The translations under genes were made by a program, and so were the position numbers. The notes under the pieces are model-generated. The model ran no database searches. It was not told where the DNA came from and saw only the letters and a program-made list of their open reading frames with translations. A DNA stretch of 64,000 nucleotides, taken from the NCBI RefSeq assembly GCF_017876095.1, contig NZ_JAGINM010000023.1:1-64000 (forward strand), given 5' to 3'. This DNA comes from Azospirillum agricola. Lineage in GTDB: Bacteria > Pseudomonadota > Alphaproteobacteria > Azospirillales > Azospirillaceae. Below are positions 8,400 to 16,734 of the stretch, piece by piece (the first letter of the stretch is position 1; every line of letters starts with the position of its first letter).

Positions 8400-9553
8400 C
8401 GCGTCACCAGGGCCACTTTGCGGTTGTACCAATTCATGAAGCCGGCGATGGCCAGGCTGATGACGAGGTAGACGACCATCATCATCGCCACCGCCTCCAC
8501 CACCTGGCCGGTCTGGTTGGCCGAGGTGTTGGTGACGCTGACCAGATCCGGGTAGCCGATGGCGACGGCCAGCGAGCTGTTCTTGGTCAGGTTCAGGTAT
8601 TGGCTGGTCAGCGGCGGCACGATCACCCGCAGAGCCTGCGGCAGGATGATCAGCCGCAGGATCTTCGCCGGGCTGAGGCCCAGCGCCAGACCGGCCTCCG
8701 TCTGACCGTGCGGCACGGCGAGGATGCCCGAGCGCACGATCTCGGCGATGAAGCCGGCGGTGTAGACCGACAGGCCGATCAGCAGCGCGGTGAACTCCGG
8801 CGAGACCGAGGAACCGCCCTCGAAGTTGAAGCCGGCCATCACCGGCACGTCGAAGGCGAAGGGGGCGCCGCTGGCGAGGAACACCACGACCGGCGGCAGG
8901 ACGATGGAGGTCAGCGCCGCGGGCAGGGTGGGGAAGGGCTTGCCGGTCGCCTCGCGGTGGCGACGGCCGTAGCGCACCACGGCGATGGCCCCGGCGATGC
9001 CGAGAAGAAGCGCCAGGAAGGCCCAGCCATGGCCGGCGTGCTCGACGAAGACCGGGTATTTCAGGCCGCGGTTGCTGAGGAAGATGTGCGGCAGCACCTC
9101 GATCGCCTCGCGCGGGCTCGGCAGCCGGTTCATGATGGTGTACCAGACCACCAGTTGCAGCAGCAGCGGCACGTTGCGCACCGTCTCGACGAAGACGGCG
9201 GCGAAGCGGCCGACCATCCAGTTCGAGGACAGCCGCGCCACGCCGACGGCGACGCCGAGGATCGAGGCGAGGATCACAGCACCCGCCGACACGGTCAGCG
9301 TGTTCAACAGGCCGACGACCAGCGCCTTCAGATAGGTGTCGGAGGCGGCGTAGGTCAGCAGGCTCTCGCCGATCTCGAAGCCGGCCTCGCGCTTCAGGAA
9401 GCCGAAGCCGGTGGCGACGCCCCGTTTGCCGAGGTTGGTCAGGGTGTTGGAAACCAGATACCAGCCGACGGCCAGGGTGCCCGACACGAACAGCGCCTGG
9501 TACAGCCAGCCCCGCACGCGCGCGGAGTTCAGCGCTTGGACAAGTTTCGACAT
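8396..9553 (-). CDS. aapQ: General L-amino acid ABC transporter permease AapQ
   Basis: The 385-residue membrane protein has the permease loop EIVRSGILAVPHGQTEAGLALG and the IILPQALRVIVPPLTSQYLN segment, the HisMQ-type coupling region that contacts AapP. The length and the long first periplasmic part match AapQ rather than the shorter HisM/HisQ. It sits between aapJ and aapM, in the same order as the rhizobial aapJQMP operon. Confidence 0.93.
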   Translation of the reverse strand: MSKLVQALNSARVRGWLYQALFVSGTLAVGWYLVSNTLTNLGKRGVATGFGFLKREAGFEIGESLLTYAASDTYLKALVVGLLNTLTVSAGAVILASILGVAVGVARLSSNWMVGRFAAVFVETVRNVPLLLQLVVWYTIMNRLPSPREAIEVLPHIFLSNRGLKYPVFVEHAGHGWAFLALLLGIAGAIAVVRYGRRHREATGKPFPTLPAALTSIVLPPVVVFLASGAPFAFDVPVMAGFNFEGGSSVSPEFTALLIGLSVYTAGFIAEIVRSGILAVPHGQTEAGLALGLSPAKILRLIILPQALRVIVPPLTSQYLNLTKNSSLAVAIGYPDLVSVTNTSANQTGQVVEAVAMMMVVYLVISLAIAGFMNWYNRKVALVTR

Positions 9554-9578
9554 CTCACGCTCCGTACGGGGGAGGGGA

Positions 9579-9615
9579 GGCGGCGGAGCCCTCCGACAGG
9601 GGAGGCTCCGCCGCC
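9579..9615 (-). promoter_or_regulatory. Intercistronic hairpin between aapJ and aapQ
   Basis: A perfect 12-bp inverted repeat (9579-9590 and 9604-9615, GGCGGCGGAGCC/GGCTCCGCCGCC) encloses 13 bases and lies in the 84-bp gap after aapJ. No T-run follows on the minus strand, so it resembles an mRNA-stabilising or attenuating stem that would raise binding-protein output over permease output. Confidence 0.65.
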
Positions 9616-9637
9616 GTTTCCAGGTCCTGTACCGGCG

Positions 9638-10669
9638 TTACTTCAGCGGCGGGGCGTACATCAGGCCGCCCTCGCTGTGCAGCGCGTTCTGACCGCGCGG
9701 CATCTTCAGCTTGGAGCCCGAGCCGACGTTGCGCTCGTAGCTCTCGCCGTAGTTGCCGACCTGCTTGACGATGTTGTAGGCCCAGTTCTCCTCGACGCCG
9801 AGCGCCTTGCCGTTGCCGGCGGTGACGCCGAGCAGGCGCTTCACGTCCGGATCGGGCGAGGTCATGGCGGCGTCGACCGTCTGCGCCGTGATGCCCTTCT
9901 CCTCGGCCTGGACCATCGCGTAGAAGGCCCAGGTCACGAGGTTGGTCCATTCCTCGTCGCCTTGGCGGATGGCCGGCGACAGCGGCTCCTTGGAGATCAG
10001 CTCCGGCAGGATGAGGTAGTCGTTGGGGTTCGCCGTCTCGGCGGCGCGGATGGCGGCGAGCTGCGAGGCGTCGGAGGTCAGGGCGTCGCAACGGCCGGCG
10101 AAGAAGGCCTTGTGCAGCTCCTCGTTCTTCTCGATGACGACCGGCTTGAAGTTCATCTTGTTGGCGCGGAAGAAGTCGGCGACGTTCTGCTCCGTCGTCG
10201 TGCCGGGCAGCACGCAGATGGTGGCGCCGTTGAGCTGCTTGGCGCTCTTCAGCCCCAGCTTGGACGCCACCATGAAGCCCTGGCCGTCATAGTAGTTGGT
10301 CGGCGCGAAGTTCAGGCCGTTGGCGGTGTCGCGGGTCAGGGTGCGGGTGGTGTTGCGGGCCAGCAGATCGACCTCGCCCGACTGGAGGGCGGGCAGGCGC
10401 TGCTGCGCCGACAGCGGGGTGTACTTGACCTTCTCGGCGTCACCGAACATCGCGGCGGCGACGGCACGGCAGACGTCGACGTCCAGGCCGGTCCACTTGC
10501 CCTTGTCGTCCGGCGCCGAGAAGCCGTACAGGCCGAGGTTGACGCCGCACTGGACGTAGCCCTTCTGCTTGACGCCGTCGAAGGTGGCGCCGGCCTGCGC
10601 GGTGCCCGACAGGGCGAGCGGAAGAGTCACAACAGCCGCGAGAGCCGCCGCCTGGAGTTTGCTGATCAC
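9638..10669 (-). CDS. aapJ: General L-amino acid ABC transporter substrate-binding protein AapJ
   Basis: This 343-residue periplasmic protein has the signal peptide ISKLQAAALAAVVTLPLALS ending near AQA. Typical AapJ segments are GYVQCGVNLGLYGFSAPDDK, VLPGTTTEQNVADFF, QVGNYGESYERNVG and GGLMYAPPLK. I chose the GTG at 10669 because an AGGAGA ribosome site lies seven bases before it and the signal peptide follows directly; the frame runs further upstream without a ribosome site. First gene of the aapJQMP operon. It binds amino acids in the periplasm. Confidence 0.93.
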   Translation of the reverse strand: MISKLQAAALAAVVTLPLALSGTAQAGATFDGVKQKGYVQCGVNLGLYGFSAPDDKGKWTGLDVDVCRAVAAAMFGDAEKVKYTPLSAQQRLPALQSGEVDLLARNTTRTLTRDTANGLNFAPTNYYDGQGFMVASKLGLKSAKQLNGATICVLPGTTTEQNVADFFRANKMNFKPVVIEKNEELHKAFFAGRCDALTSDASQLAAIRAAETANPNDYLILPELISKEPLSPAIRQGDEEWTNLVTWAFYAMVQAEEKGITAQTVDAAMTSPDPDVKRLLGVTAGNGKALGVEENWAYNIVKQVGNYGESYERNVGSGSKLKMPRGQNALHSEGGLMYAPPLK

Positions 10670-10990
10670 CGGAAATCTCCTTGCCTGAAACCCGCCCGGA
10701 CCGACCGGTAGGGACACCGGCGGAGGACCGAACGAACGATTCGACCGCCGAACCGTCCGAGGCCGACTTTCGGTTGATGCGATGAACAAGTTAGGCCGCG
10801 ATTGTGAACAGGATGAGGAGCGTTGTGGATGGCGGTGAGGACAACCGCCCCGCTTGCATAGAATAATCGCATAATTTCAATTATGGAAAATACGCACAAG
10901 CCCCACAGGAAAATGTCGCAGGCCGCGCAGGATCGCCGGGATGGCTTCGTATAACATCAGGACGGCAATCTGGAGCGGACGGACACGGGC
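10670..10990. other. Divergent control region between aapJ and the ECF sigma gene
   Basis: A 321-base gene-free region with an AT-rich core around 10855-10895 that must hold the promoters for the aap operon (leftward) and the sigma-factor operon (rightward). A perfect palindrome, CATAATT-TC-AATTATG, lies at 10870-10885 and is a plausible operator. I could not assign -35/-10 boxes with confidence. Confidence 0.5.
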
Positions 10991-11569
10991 GTGGAGCCTT
11001 GGGCAGACGATACGGCATCCGACGAGGCGTTGATGGCGGACGCCGCGGCCGGAGACCGAAAAGCGTTCGGAACTCTGACGCGGCGCCATCTGCGCCGCAG
11101 CTTGTCCTTGGCGCAACGGGTCGTCGGCAACGCCAGCGATGCCGAAGAGATCGTGCAGGACGCCTTCCTGCAAATCTGGGCGAACGCCGACCGCTGGCGC
11201 GGCGACGGAACGCGCTTCACGACATGGCTCTACCGCATCGTCGTGAACCGTGCCATCGACTACAAGCGCCGGCGGACCTTCGCGCCGCTCGACGCCGCCG
11301 AGGAGATCGCCGATCCCGCCTGGAGCGCCGAGACGATCGTCGACGGGCGGCGGATCGGCGCCGAGGTCGATGCCGCCATCGCGGCGCTGCCGGACCGGCA
11401 GCGCGCCGCGCTGAGCCTTTGCTATCATGAGGAGATGACCTGCGCGGAGGCGTCTGAAATATTGCAGGTGTCGGTTTCGGCAATGGAAAGTCTTCTCGTC
11501 CGTGCGCGCCGCGTGGTGCGCGCACGGCTTCAACCCCTGATCCGTCAGAAGGACGGCGTACGGCCATGA
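10991..11569 (+). CDS. ECF-family RNA polymerase sigma factor
   Basis: The 192-residue protein has sigma region 2 (AQRVVGNASDAEEIVQDAFL, then IWANADRW and TWLYRIVVNRAIDYKRR) and region 4 (ALPDRQRAALSLCYHEEMT, EASEILQVSVSAMESLLVRA), with no region 1 or 3, as in the group IV extracytoplasmic-function sigmas. The start is GTG at 10991. The stop overlaps the next ATG by four bases, so it is coupled to a predicted membrane-bound regulator, the usual sigma/anti-sigma pairing. The inducing signal is unknown, though the third gene suggests an envelope or metal stress. Confidence 0.93.
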   Translation: MEPWADDTASDEALMADAAAGDRKAFGTLTRRHLRRSLSLAQRVVGNASDAEEIVQDAFLQIWANADRWRGDGTRFTTWLYRIVVNRAIDYKRRRTFAPLDAAEEIADPAWSAETIVDGRRIGAEVDAAIAALPDRQRAALSLCYHEEMTCAEASEILQVSVSAMESLLVRARRVVRARLQPLIRQKDGVRP

Positions 11570-11994
11570 CACTCAAAGAGTTCAAACGTTACGCCGCGGT
11601 CCATGGTGCCAACCTCGACCGCTGGCCGCCCCAGGTCGCCCCCGAGGCCCTGGCGCTCCTCGATCTCAACGAGGATGCCCGGCGGGAGCTGGCCGATGCC
11701 GCGCTCACCGACGGCCTGCTGGACGCGGCGACCGTTCCGGCCATCCCGACGGAGCGCGAGCAGCGCGTCCATGACCGGATCCTCGAACGGCTGGCCGAAC
11801 GGACCGTGCCGGAGTTTGTTCCATGGTTCCTCGCGAAACCACCCATCCGCATCGCGCCGACCGCCGGCTTCCTGGCCATGATGGGCGTGCTGGGCTTCCT
11901 GTCCTACAACCAGGGCATCCTGACCACGCAGAGGGCGAACTCCCTGGATTTGTCCGGCGCGATGATCGTCAGCTATCTGGGAGAGACGCGATGA
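11566..11994 (+). CDS. Putative anti-sigma factor, single-pass membrane protein
   Basis: This 142-residue protein has a soluble N-terminal part (about 1-95, with charged helices such as REQRVHDRILERLAER) and one hydrophobic segment, about 99-115 (IRIAPTAGFLAMMGVLGFLS), leaving a short periplasmic tail. No anti-sigma sequence motif is certain; the assignment rests on position, on 4-bp overlaps with both neighbours, and on this topology. It would sequester the ECF sigma at the membrane until a signal arrives. Confidence 0.65.
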   Translation: MTLKEFKRYAAVHGANLDRWPPQVAPEALALLDLNEDARRELADAALTDGLLDAATVPAIPTEREQRVHDRILERLAERTVPEFVPWFLAKPPIRIAPTAGFLAMMGVLGFLSYNQGILTTQRANSLDLSGAMIVSYLGETR

Positions 11995-12431
11995 CGCCGT
12001 CCGTCCGGCGCCGTTGGCCTTGGTTCCTCCTGGTCGGTTCGCTCGCGGTCAACATGCTGGCCGGCGGCTTCGCCGTCGCCCACATGCTGCGCCCTCCCCC
12101 GCCTCCCGGCCCGGAAGGCGCACTGGCCCATCTCGTCGACCATGTGGCGAAGGATCTGCCGGCCGCCGACGTGGCGATCCTGCGCCGCGCCATGGACGAT
12201 GCGCGGCCGCTGTTCGTCCGCATGCGCGCCACCCATGAGGAGTTCGGTCCGCGCCTGCGCGAGGAGTTGGTCGCCCGCCCCTTCGACGCCGATCGTCTCG
12301 CCGCGCTGTTCGTGGGACGGCGCGCCACCGACGAGGCGCTGCGCAACGAGATCGAGACGCGCATCGTCGATACCCTCAAGCGCCTGTCCCCGGAAGCGCG
12401 CCTGCGTCTGGCCGAAAGCCGCCTTCCCTGA
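11991..12431 (+). CDS. Periplasmic heavy-metal-sensor/CpxP-like protein (Metal_resist family)
   Basis: The 146-residue protein has one N-terminal membrane anchor (WPWFLLVGSLAVNMLAGGFA) and a helical periplasmic domain with LREELVARPFDADRLAALFV and ETRIVDTLKRLSPEARLRLA. This resembles the CnrX/ZraP/CpxP-like group often encoded beside ECF sigmas. The start is the ATG overlapping the previous stop. No His/Cys-rich metal site is obvious, so metal binding is inference; it may sense envelope stress. Confidence 0.7.
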   Translation: MTPSVRRRWPWFLLVGSLAVNMLAGGFAVAHMLRPPPPPGPEGALAHLVDHVAKDLPAADVAILRRAMDDARPLFVRMRATHEEFGPRLREELVARPFDADRLAALFVGRRATDEALRNEIETRIVDTLKRLSPEARLRLAESRLP

Positions 12432-12472
12432 TCCAGCGTGTTCGGTCGGATCGGCGCATCCGCTTTCCGGCG

Positions 12473-12506
12473 AGGACCGGGACGGCCACTCCGTCCCGGT
12501 CCTTTT
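12473..12506 (+). terminator. Rho-independent terminator of the ECF sigma operon
   Basis: A perfect 13-bp stem (12473-12485 with 12491-12503, AGGACCGGGACGG/CCGTCCCGGTCCT) closes a five-base loop and is followed by a short T run, TTTT. It lies about 40 bases past the last gene of the operon. Confidence 0.8.
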
Positions 12507-12829
12507 CCCGTCCGGCCGGCGCCCTGCCTTGCCCTATCCCGCCTTCCCCTACCCTGCCCGCCAAAAAGAGAAAGGCGGCTCCGCCGTGATGGGCGAGCCG
12601 CCTCAAGTCTAGGTTCGGGAGGAAACGCAACCAAGTTGCACGCAAAGATATAGGGCCAACATGGTTAACGTCCGGTGAAGACGGCGAAGGAATACGCCCC
12701 TACCACCTTTTTGCGAAACACCGTCCGGCAACCGGTCCGACCCCGCTGACCATCAGGGGGCTGGCCGGATCGCCCCCACCGCGCTATAGGAGCCGCCTTC
12801 GGGTTCCATAGCCAGCACGGTTCATCCTC
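12507..12829. other. Spacer before tex
   Basis: This 323-base stretch contains no supported gene. A second stem (12574-12581 with 12595-12602, GGCGGCTC/GAGCCGCC) has an A-rich left flank, so it would terminate leftward rather than rightward transcription. The last 150 bases should carry the tex promoter, but no clear boxes stand out. Confidence 0.45.
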
Positions 12830-15229
12830 ATGCTGTCCATCAGCCAGCGCATCGCCGACGAACTGTCGGTCCGCGAATCCCAGGTCGCCTCGGCCGTCGC
12901 CATGCTCGACGAGGGCTCCACGGTGCCCTTCATCGCGCGCTACCGCAAGGAAGCGACCGGCGGGCTCGACGACACCCAGCTCCGCACGCTGGAGGAGCGC
13001 CTGGGCTACCTGCGCGAGCTGGAGGACCGCCGCGCCACCATCCTGGCGACCATCGGCGAGCAGGGCAAGCTGACGCCCGAACTGAAGCGCCAGATCGAGC
13101 AGGCCGACACCAAGACCCGGCTGGAGGATCTCTACCTCCCCTACAAGCAGAAGCGCCGCACCAAGGCCCAGATCGCCCGCGAGGCCGGGCTGGAGCCGCT
13201 GGCCGACCTCCTGCTCGCCGACCCGTCGCGCAGTCCGGAAGGCGAGGCCGCCGCCTTCGTCGACGCCGACAGGCAGGTCGCCGACGTCAAGGCGGCGCTC
13301 GACGGCGCCCGCCACATCCTGGTCGAGCGCTTCGGCGAGGACGCCGAGCTGGTCGGCCGCCTGCGCACCGCCATGGCGGACAAGGGCGTCATCACCTCCA
13401 AGGCGATCGAGGAGAAGAAGGCGGAAGGCGCCAAGTTCTCCGACTATTTCGATTTCTCGGAGAACTGGGCCAAGGTGCCGTCGCACCGGGCGCTGGCGTT
13501 GTTCCGCGGCCGGACCCAGGGCGTGCTCGACATCCGCCTCGATCTGCCGGTCGAGGAGGGGCAGCCGCACCCGGCCGAGCGCACCATCGCCGCCCACACC
13601 GGAATCCGGGACCAGGGCCGGCCGGCCGACAAATGGCTGTCCGACGTCGTCCGCTGGACCTGGAAGCTGAAGATCGGCCCGCATGTCGAGACCGACCTGA
13701 TGGGGAGCCTGCGCGAGCGGGCGGAGGACGAGGCGATCCGCGTCTTTGCCCGCAACCTGCACGACCTGCTGCTCGCCGCCCCGGCCGGCCAGCGCGCCAC
13801 CATCGGCCTCGACCCCGGCATCCGCACCGGCGTGAAGGTCGCGGTGGTCGACGCCACCGGCAAGCTGGTCGAGACGACCACCATCTACCCGCACCCGCCG
13901 CGCAACGACTGGGACGGTTCCATCGCCGTGCTGGCGGCGCTGGCCCACCGCCACAAGGCCGAGCTGATCTCCATCGGCAACGGCACCGCGTCCCGCGAGA
14001 CCGACAAACTGGCGTCCGACCTGATGAAGCGCCACCCGGAGCTGTCGCTGACCAAGCTGGTGGTCAGCGAGGCCGGCGCCTCGGTCTATTCGGCGTCGGA
14101 GACGGCGGCGCTGGAATTCCCCGGCCTCGACGTCAGCCTGCGCGGCGCCGTCTCCATCGCCCGCCGCCTCCAGGACCCGCTGGCCGAGCTGGTGAAGATC
14201 GAGCCGAAGTCGATCGGCGTCGGCCAATACCAGCATGATGTGGCGGGCGGCAAGCTGGCCCGTTCGCTGGACGCGGTGGTCGAGGATTGCGTGAACGCGG
14301 TCGGCGTCGACCTCAACACCGCCTCGGTGCCGCTGCTGACCCGCGTGTCGGGCCTGAACGAGACCATCGCCCGCAACATCGTCGAGCACCGCGACCGCAA
14401 CGGCGCCTTCCGCTCGCGCAAGCAGCTGCTCGACGTGGCGCGGCTGGGGCCGAAGACCTTCGAGCAGGCCGCCGGCTTCCTGCGCATCCGGGCCGGCGAC
14501 AACCCGCTCGACGGCTCGGCGGTCCACCCGGAAGCCTACCCGGTGGTGGAGCGCATCGTGAAGACGACCGGCAAGGATCTGGGCAGCGTCATCGGCGACG
14601 CCCGTTTCCTGCGCGGCCTCCAGGCCGAGGACTTCACCGACGCGCGGTTCGGCGTGCCGACCGTCGAGGACATCATCAAGGAACTCGAGAAGCCCGGCCG
14701 CGACCCGCGTCCCGAGTTCAAGACCGCCACCTTCAAGGACGGCGTCGAGGAACTGAAGGATCTCCAGCCCGGCATGATCCTGGAGGGCGTCGCCACCAAC
14801 ATCACCGCCTTCGGCGCCTTCGTCGACATCGGCGTCCACCAGGACGGGCTGGTCCACATCTCGCAGCTCTCGACCAGCTTCGTGAAGGATCCGCACACGG
14901 TCGTGAAGGCCGGCGACGTGGTGAAGGTCAAGGTGCTGGAGGTCGACATCCCGCGCAAGCGCATCGCCCTGACCATGCGCCTGACCGACGAGGCCCCGCG
15001 CCCGGCGGCGCGAGGCGGACAGGGCGAACAGTCGCCCGGCAACGGCCGCCCCCAGGGAGGCCGCCCGCAAGGGGAGCGTCAGGGGGAGCGTCCTCACCAG
15101 GGCAACCGCCCTGCCCCGTCGCCGGCCGCCGCCAAGCCTTCCGCGCCCAGGCCGGCCAAGGCTCCGGAACCGCTCAACAACGCCTTCGCCGAAGCCTTCG
15201 CACGGGCGCAGGCCGGGAAGAAGAAGTAG
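12830..15229 (+). CDS. Tex family RNA-binding transcription accessory protein
   Basis: The 799-residue protein is the full length for Tex. Order: N-terminal helical Tex domain (FIARYRKEATGGLDDTQLR, YLPYKQKRRTKAQIAREAGL), a YqgF-like RNase H fold at about 320-450 (TIGLDPGIRTGVKVAVVD), helix-hairpin-helix repeats around 500-560, and an S1 RNA-binding domain at about 645-715 (GMILEGVATNITAFGAFVDI, DGLVHISQLS). The last 80 residues are a low-complexity Gly/Gln/Pro/Arg tail ending in KKK. Tex binds nucleic acids and affects transcription of some genes. It stands alone on this strand. Confidence 0.95.
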   Translation: MLSISQRIADELSVRESQVASAVAMLDEGSTVPFIARYRKEATGGLDDTQLRTLEERLGYLRELEDRRATILATIGEQGKLTPELKRQIEQADTKTRLEDLYLPYKQKRRTKAQIAREAGLEPLADLLLADPSRSPEGEAAAFVDADRQVADVKAALDGARHILVERFGEDAELVGRLRTAMADKGVITSKAIEEKKAEGAKFSDYFDFSENWAKVPSHRALALFRGRTQGVLDIRLDLPVEEGQPHPAERTIAAHTGIRDQGRPADKWLSDVVRWTWKLKIGPHVETDLMGSLRERAEDEAIRVFARNLHDLLLAAPAGQRATIGLDPGIRTGVKVAVVDATGKLVETTTIYPHPPRNDWDGSIAVLAALAHRHKAELISIGNGTASRETDKLASDLMKRHPELSLTKLVVSEAGASVYSASETAALEFPGLDVSLRGAVSIARRLQDPLAELVKIEPKSIGVGQYQHDVAGGKLARSLDAVVEDCVNAVGVDLNTASVPLLTRVSGLNETIARNIVEHRDRNGAFRSRKQLLDVARLGPKTFEQAAGFLRIRAGDNPLDGSAVHPEAYPVVERIVKTTGKDLGSVIGDARFLRGLQAEDFTDARFGVPTVEDIIKELEKPGRDPRPEFKTATFKDGVEELKDLQPGMILEGVATNITAFGAFVDIGVHQDGLVHISQLSTSFVKDPHTVVKAGDVVKVKVLEVDIPRKRIALTMRLTDEAPRPAARGGQGEQSPGNGRPQGGRPQGERQGERPHQGNRPAPSPAAAKPSAPRPAKAPEPLNNAFAEAFARAQAGKKK

Positions 15230-15262
15230 ACGATGCCCTGCCCGGCCCGCCCCAACGGCGGG

Positions 15263-15901
15263 TCAGGGCGCGGGGGTGGTGGCGTCGGCAACGAGCCGCA
15301 GGCCCAGAGCCCCGATGGCGGTCGCCGCGACGCGGTCTATCCAACTCTTGAAACGCAGATAGGCGGCGCGCGGGCGCCCGGCCGAGAAGGCCAGCGCCAC
15401 CGCCGCGTACCATCCCGCCTCGATCAGGAAGACCGACGGGGGCAGGACGGAAAGCAGCCAGCCCGGAGGGTTCGCCGGCAGCAGGGCCGCGAAGATGCTG
15501 CCGTAGACGATGGCCGTCTTCGGGTTGCAGAGCTGCGTCGTCAGCCCGAAGATGAAGGGTCTGGCGAGCCCGGCGGGCGCGGTATCGCCTTGCTCCGCCA
15601 CCGCCAGCGGTTCGGCCGCGCCGCGCCAGATGCGCACGGCCAGCCAGACCAGATAGACTCCGCCGGCCAGCTTCAGGACGGCATGGAGCCAGTCGACCTG
15701 CATCAGCAGCGCGTGCAGGCCGAGCAGCGCCAGGGCCGCGAAGACCACCCCGCCGACGCCCATGCCGAGGGCGGCGGCGAGGCCGGCGCGCCGCGACACC
15801 GCGACCGAGGTGCGGGCGACCAGCACGAAGCTCGGCCCCGGGCTGGCGGCACCGACCGCCAGCGCGCCGAGAATTCCCGCCAGAGCGAAAGCCGGTTCCA
15901 T
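15263..15901 (-). CDS. LysE/RhtB family amino-acid exporter
   Basis: This 212-residue membrane protein with about six hydrophobic segments opens with MEPAFALAGILGALAVGAAS and the family motif ASPGPSFVLVARTSVAVSRR. Further matches are GLAAALGMGVGG and QLCNPKTAIVYGSIFAALLP. The chosen ATG (15901) begins directly at the first membrane helix; the open frame extends eight residues more. Members export amino acids or related small molecules through the inner membrane; the substrate here is unknown. It is convergent with tex. Confidence 0.9.
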   Translation of the reverse strand: MEPAFALAGILGALAVGAASPGPSFVLVARTSVAVSRRAGLAAALGMGVGGVVFAALALLGLHALLMQVDWLHAVLKLAGGVYLVWLAVRIWRGAAEPLAVAEQGDTAPAGLARPFIFGLTTQLCNPKTAIVYGSIFAALLPANPPGWLLSVLPPSVFLIEAGWYAAVALAFSAGRPRAAYLRFKSWIDRVAATAIGALGLRLVADATTPAP

Positions 15902-15962
15902 CAGCGTCCCCCGCAAAGAGCACAATTTGCGAAAGGTTACCGCGGCTCTTGCCCGGCGTCAT

Positions 15963-15998
15963 GAAAAAAGCCCCTCGTTCGCGGGGAGAACGAGGGGC
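15963..15998 (-). terminator. Rho-independent terminator of the recombination operon
   Basis: A perfect 11-bp stem (15970-15980 with 15988-15998, GCCCCTCGTTC/GAACGAGGGGC) is followed on the minus strand by TTTTTT. It lies about 33 bases past the stop of the last small gene, marking the end of that minus-strand operon. Confidence 0.9.
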
Positions 15999-16030
15999 GA
16001 GAGCCGATGGCCGTACCGGTTACGGGGATG

Positions 16031-16306
16031 TCATTCGGCGGCCATCAGCGCCGGAGCCTCGGCGGACGCGGGCGCGGCGGCCTTCCGATTGGCCGCCACG
16101 TAACGGTCCAGCGCCGCGAGGCAATCCGCCACCGTCCCCGACCCCACCGCCCGGCAATCCTCGAAGGCGTGCGGGTCGGGGCGGAACCAATGGGTGATGT
16201 AGCAATCCTCACGCCCGTTCAGGGTGAGGGTGAGGGCGAAGCGGCCCTCGCGCCCGACCTGGGCTTGAGCGGCGCGCAGACGCGCCTGGACCTCCTCGAT
16301 CATCAT
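16031..16306 (-). CDS. Small protein of unknown function, last gene of the recombination operon
   Basis: I do not recognise this 91-residue protein. It starts MMIEEVQARLRAAQAQV, contains two Cys (REDCYITHWF, FEDCRAVGSG) and an alanine-rich tail. The sequence AAAAGGACGCGA lies ahead of the start and is almost identical to the one ahead of the putative annealing protein at 17586, supporting real translation. The ATG at 16303 is an alternative. A role in DNA metabolism is inferred only from operon position. Confidence 0.65.
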   Translation of the reverse strand: MMIEEVQARLRAAQAQVGREGRFALTLTLNGREDCYITHWFRPDPHAFEDCRAVGSGTVADCLAALDRYVAANRKAAAPASAEAPALMAAE

Positions 16307-16360
16307 GACGTCGCGTCCTTTTCGGTCAGTCGGTGAACGATCCGGTCGGGCCACGGGGCG

Positions 16361-16702
16361 TCAGGCCGCGTGGCGCAATGGATCGCGGTGCATGTCTTCC
16401 TCGGGATCGTCCTCTTCCAACCGTCGGGCCCAGTCGATGTCACGGGCGAGCGACTCGATCAAAAGGCTGGCCGGCCCTGCGGTTTCCGCCGGGGTGTCGG
16501 GACGCAGCAGCCCCGACAGCCGCGAGGCGAGCGTCCCGGCCTCCGCCTCGACCCAGCGGGCGTAATACCGCCGCCGCCGGTCATGGTCCCAGTACCAGCG
16601 CGGAAGCTGGGCGTTGCTCCGTTCGAACTCGCTTTCCCAGATGCTCATGCGGAACAGCCCGCTGGGCGAATGGGTGGGGGGCGCCGTCGTCCGTGCCGTC
16701 AT
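16361..16702 (-). CDS. Small hypothetical protein in the recombination operon
   Basis: This 113-residue protein is not recognised. It is rich in Arg, Asp, Glu and Trp (RWYWDHDRRRRYYARWVEAE, then ARRLEEDDPEEDMHRD). There is no signal peptide or membrane segment, so it is probably cytoplasmic. A GGAG lies about eight bases before the ATG. It lies 32 bp after the putative annealing protein and 54 bp before the next small gene, all on one strand and all before the terminator. Confidence 0.65.
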   Translation of the reverse strand: MTARTTAPPTHSPSGLFRMSIWESEFERSNAQLPRWYWDHDRRRRYYARWVEAEAGTLASRLSGLLRPDTPAETAGPASLLIESLARDIDWARRLEEDDPEEDMHRDPLRHAA

Positions 16703-16734
16703 GGCCAGTCTCCAGAGGGCTCGCTCTCCAAGGA

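Noticed and set aside
12574..12602. Hairpin GGCGGCTC/GAGCCGCC considered as a terminator for the sigma operon
   Set aside because: The T-run lies on the wrong side for rightward transcription, and a better terminator is at 12473-12506.
12665..15097. 810-residue minus-strand open frame opposite tex
   Set aside because: Shadow of Tex, with low-complexity sequence and no motifs, while the Tex frame matches the family from end to end.
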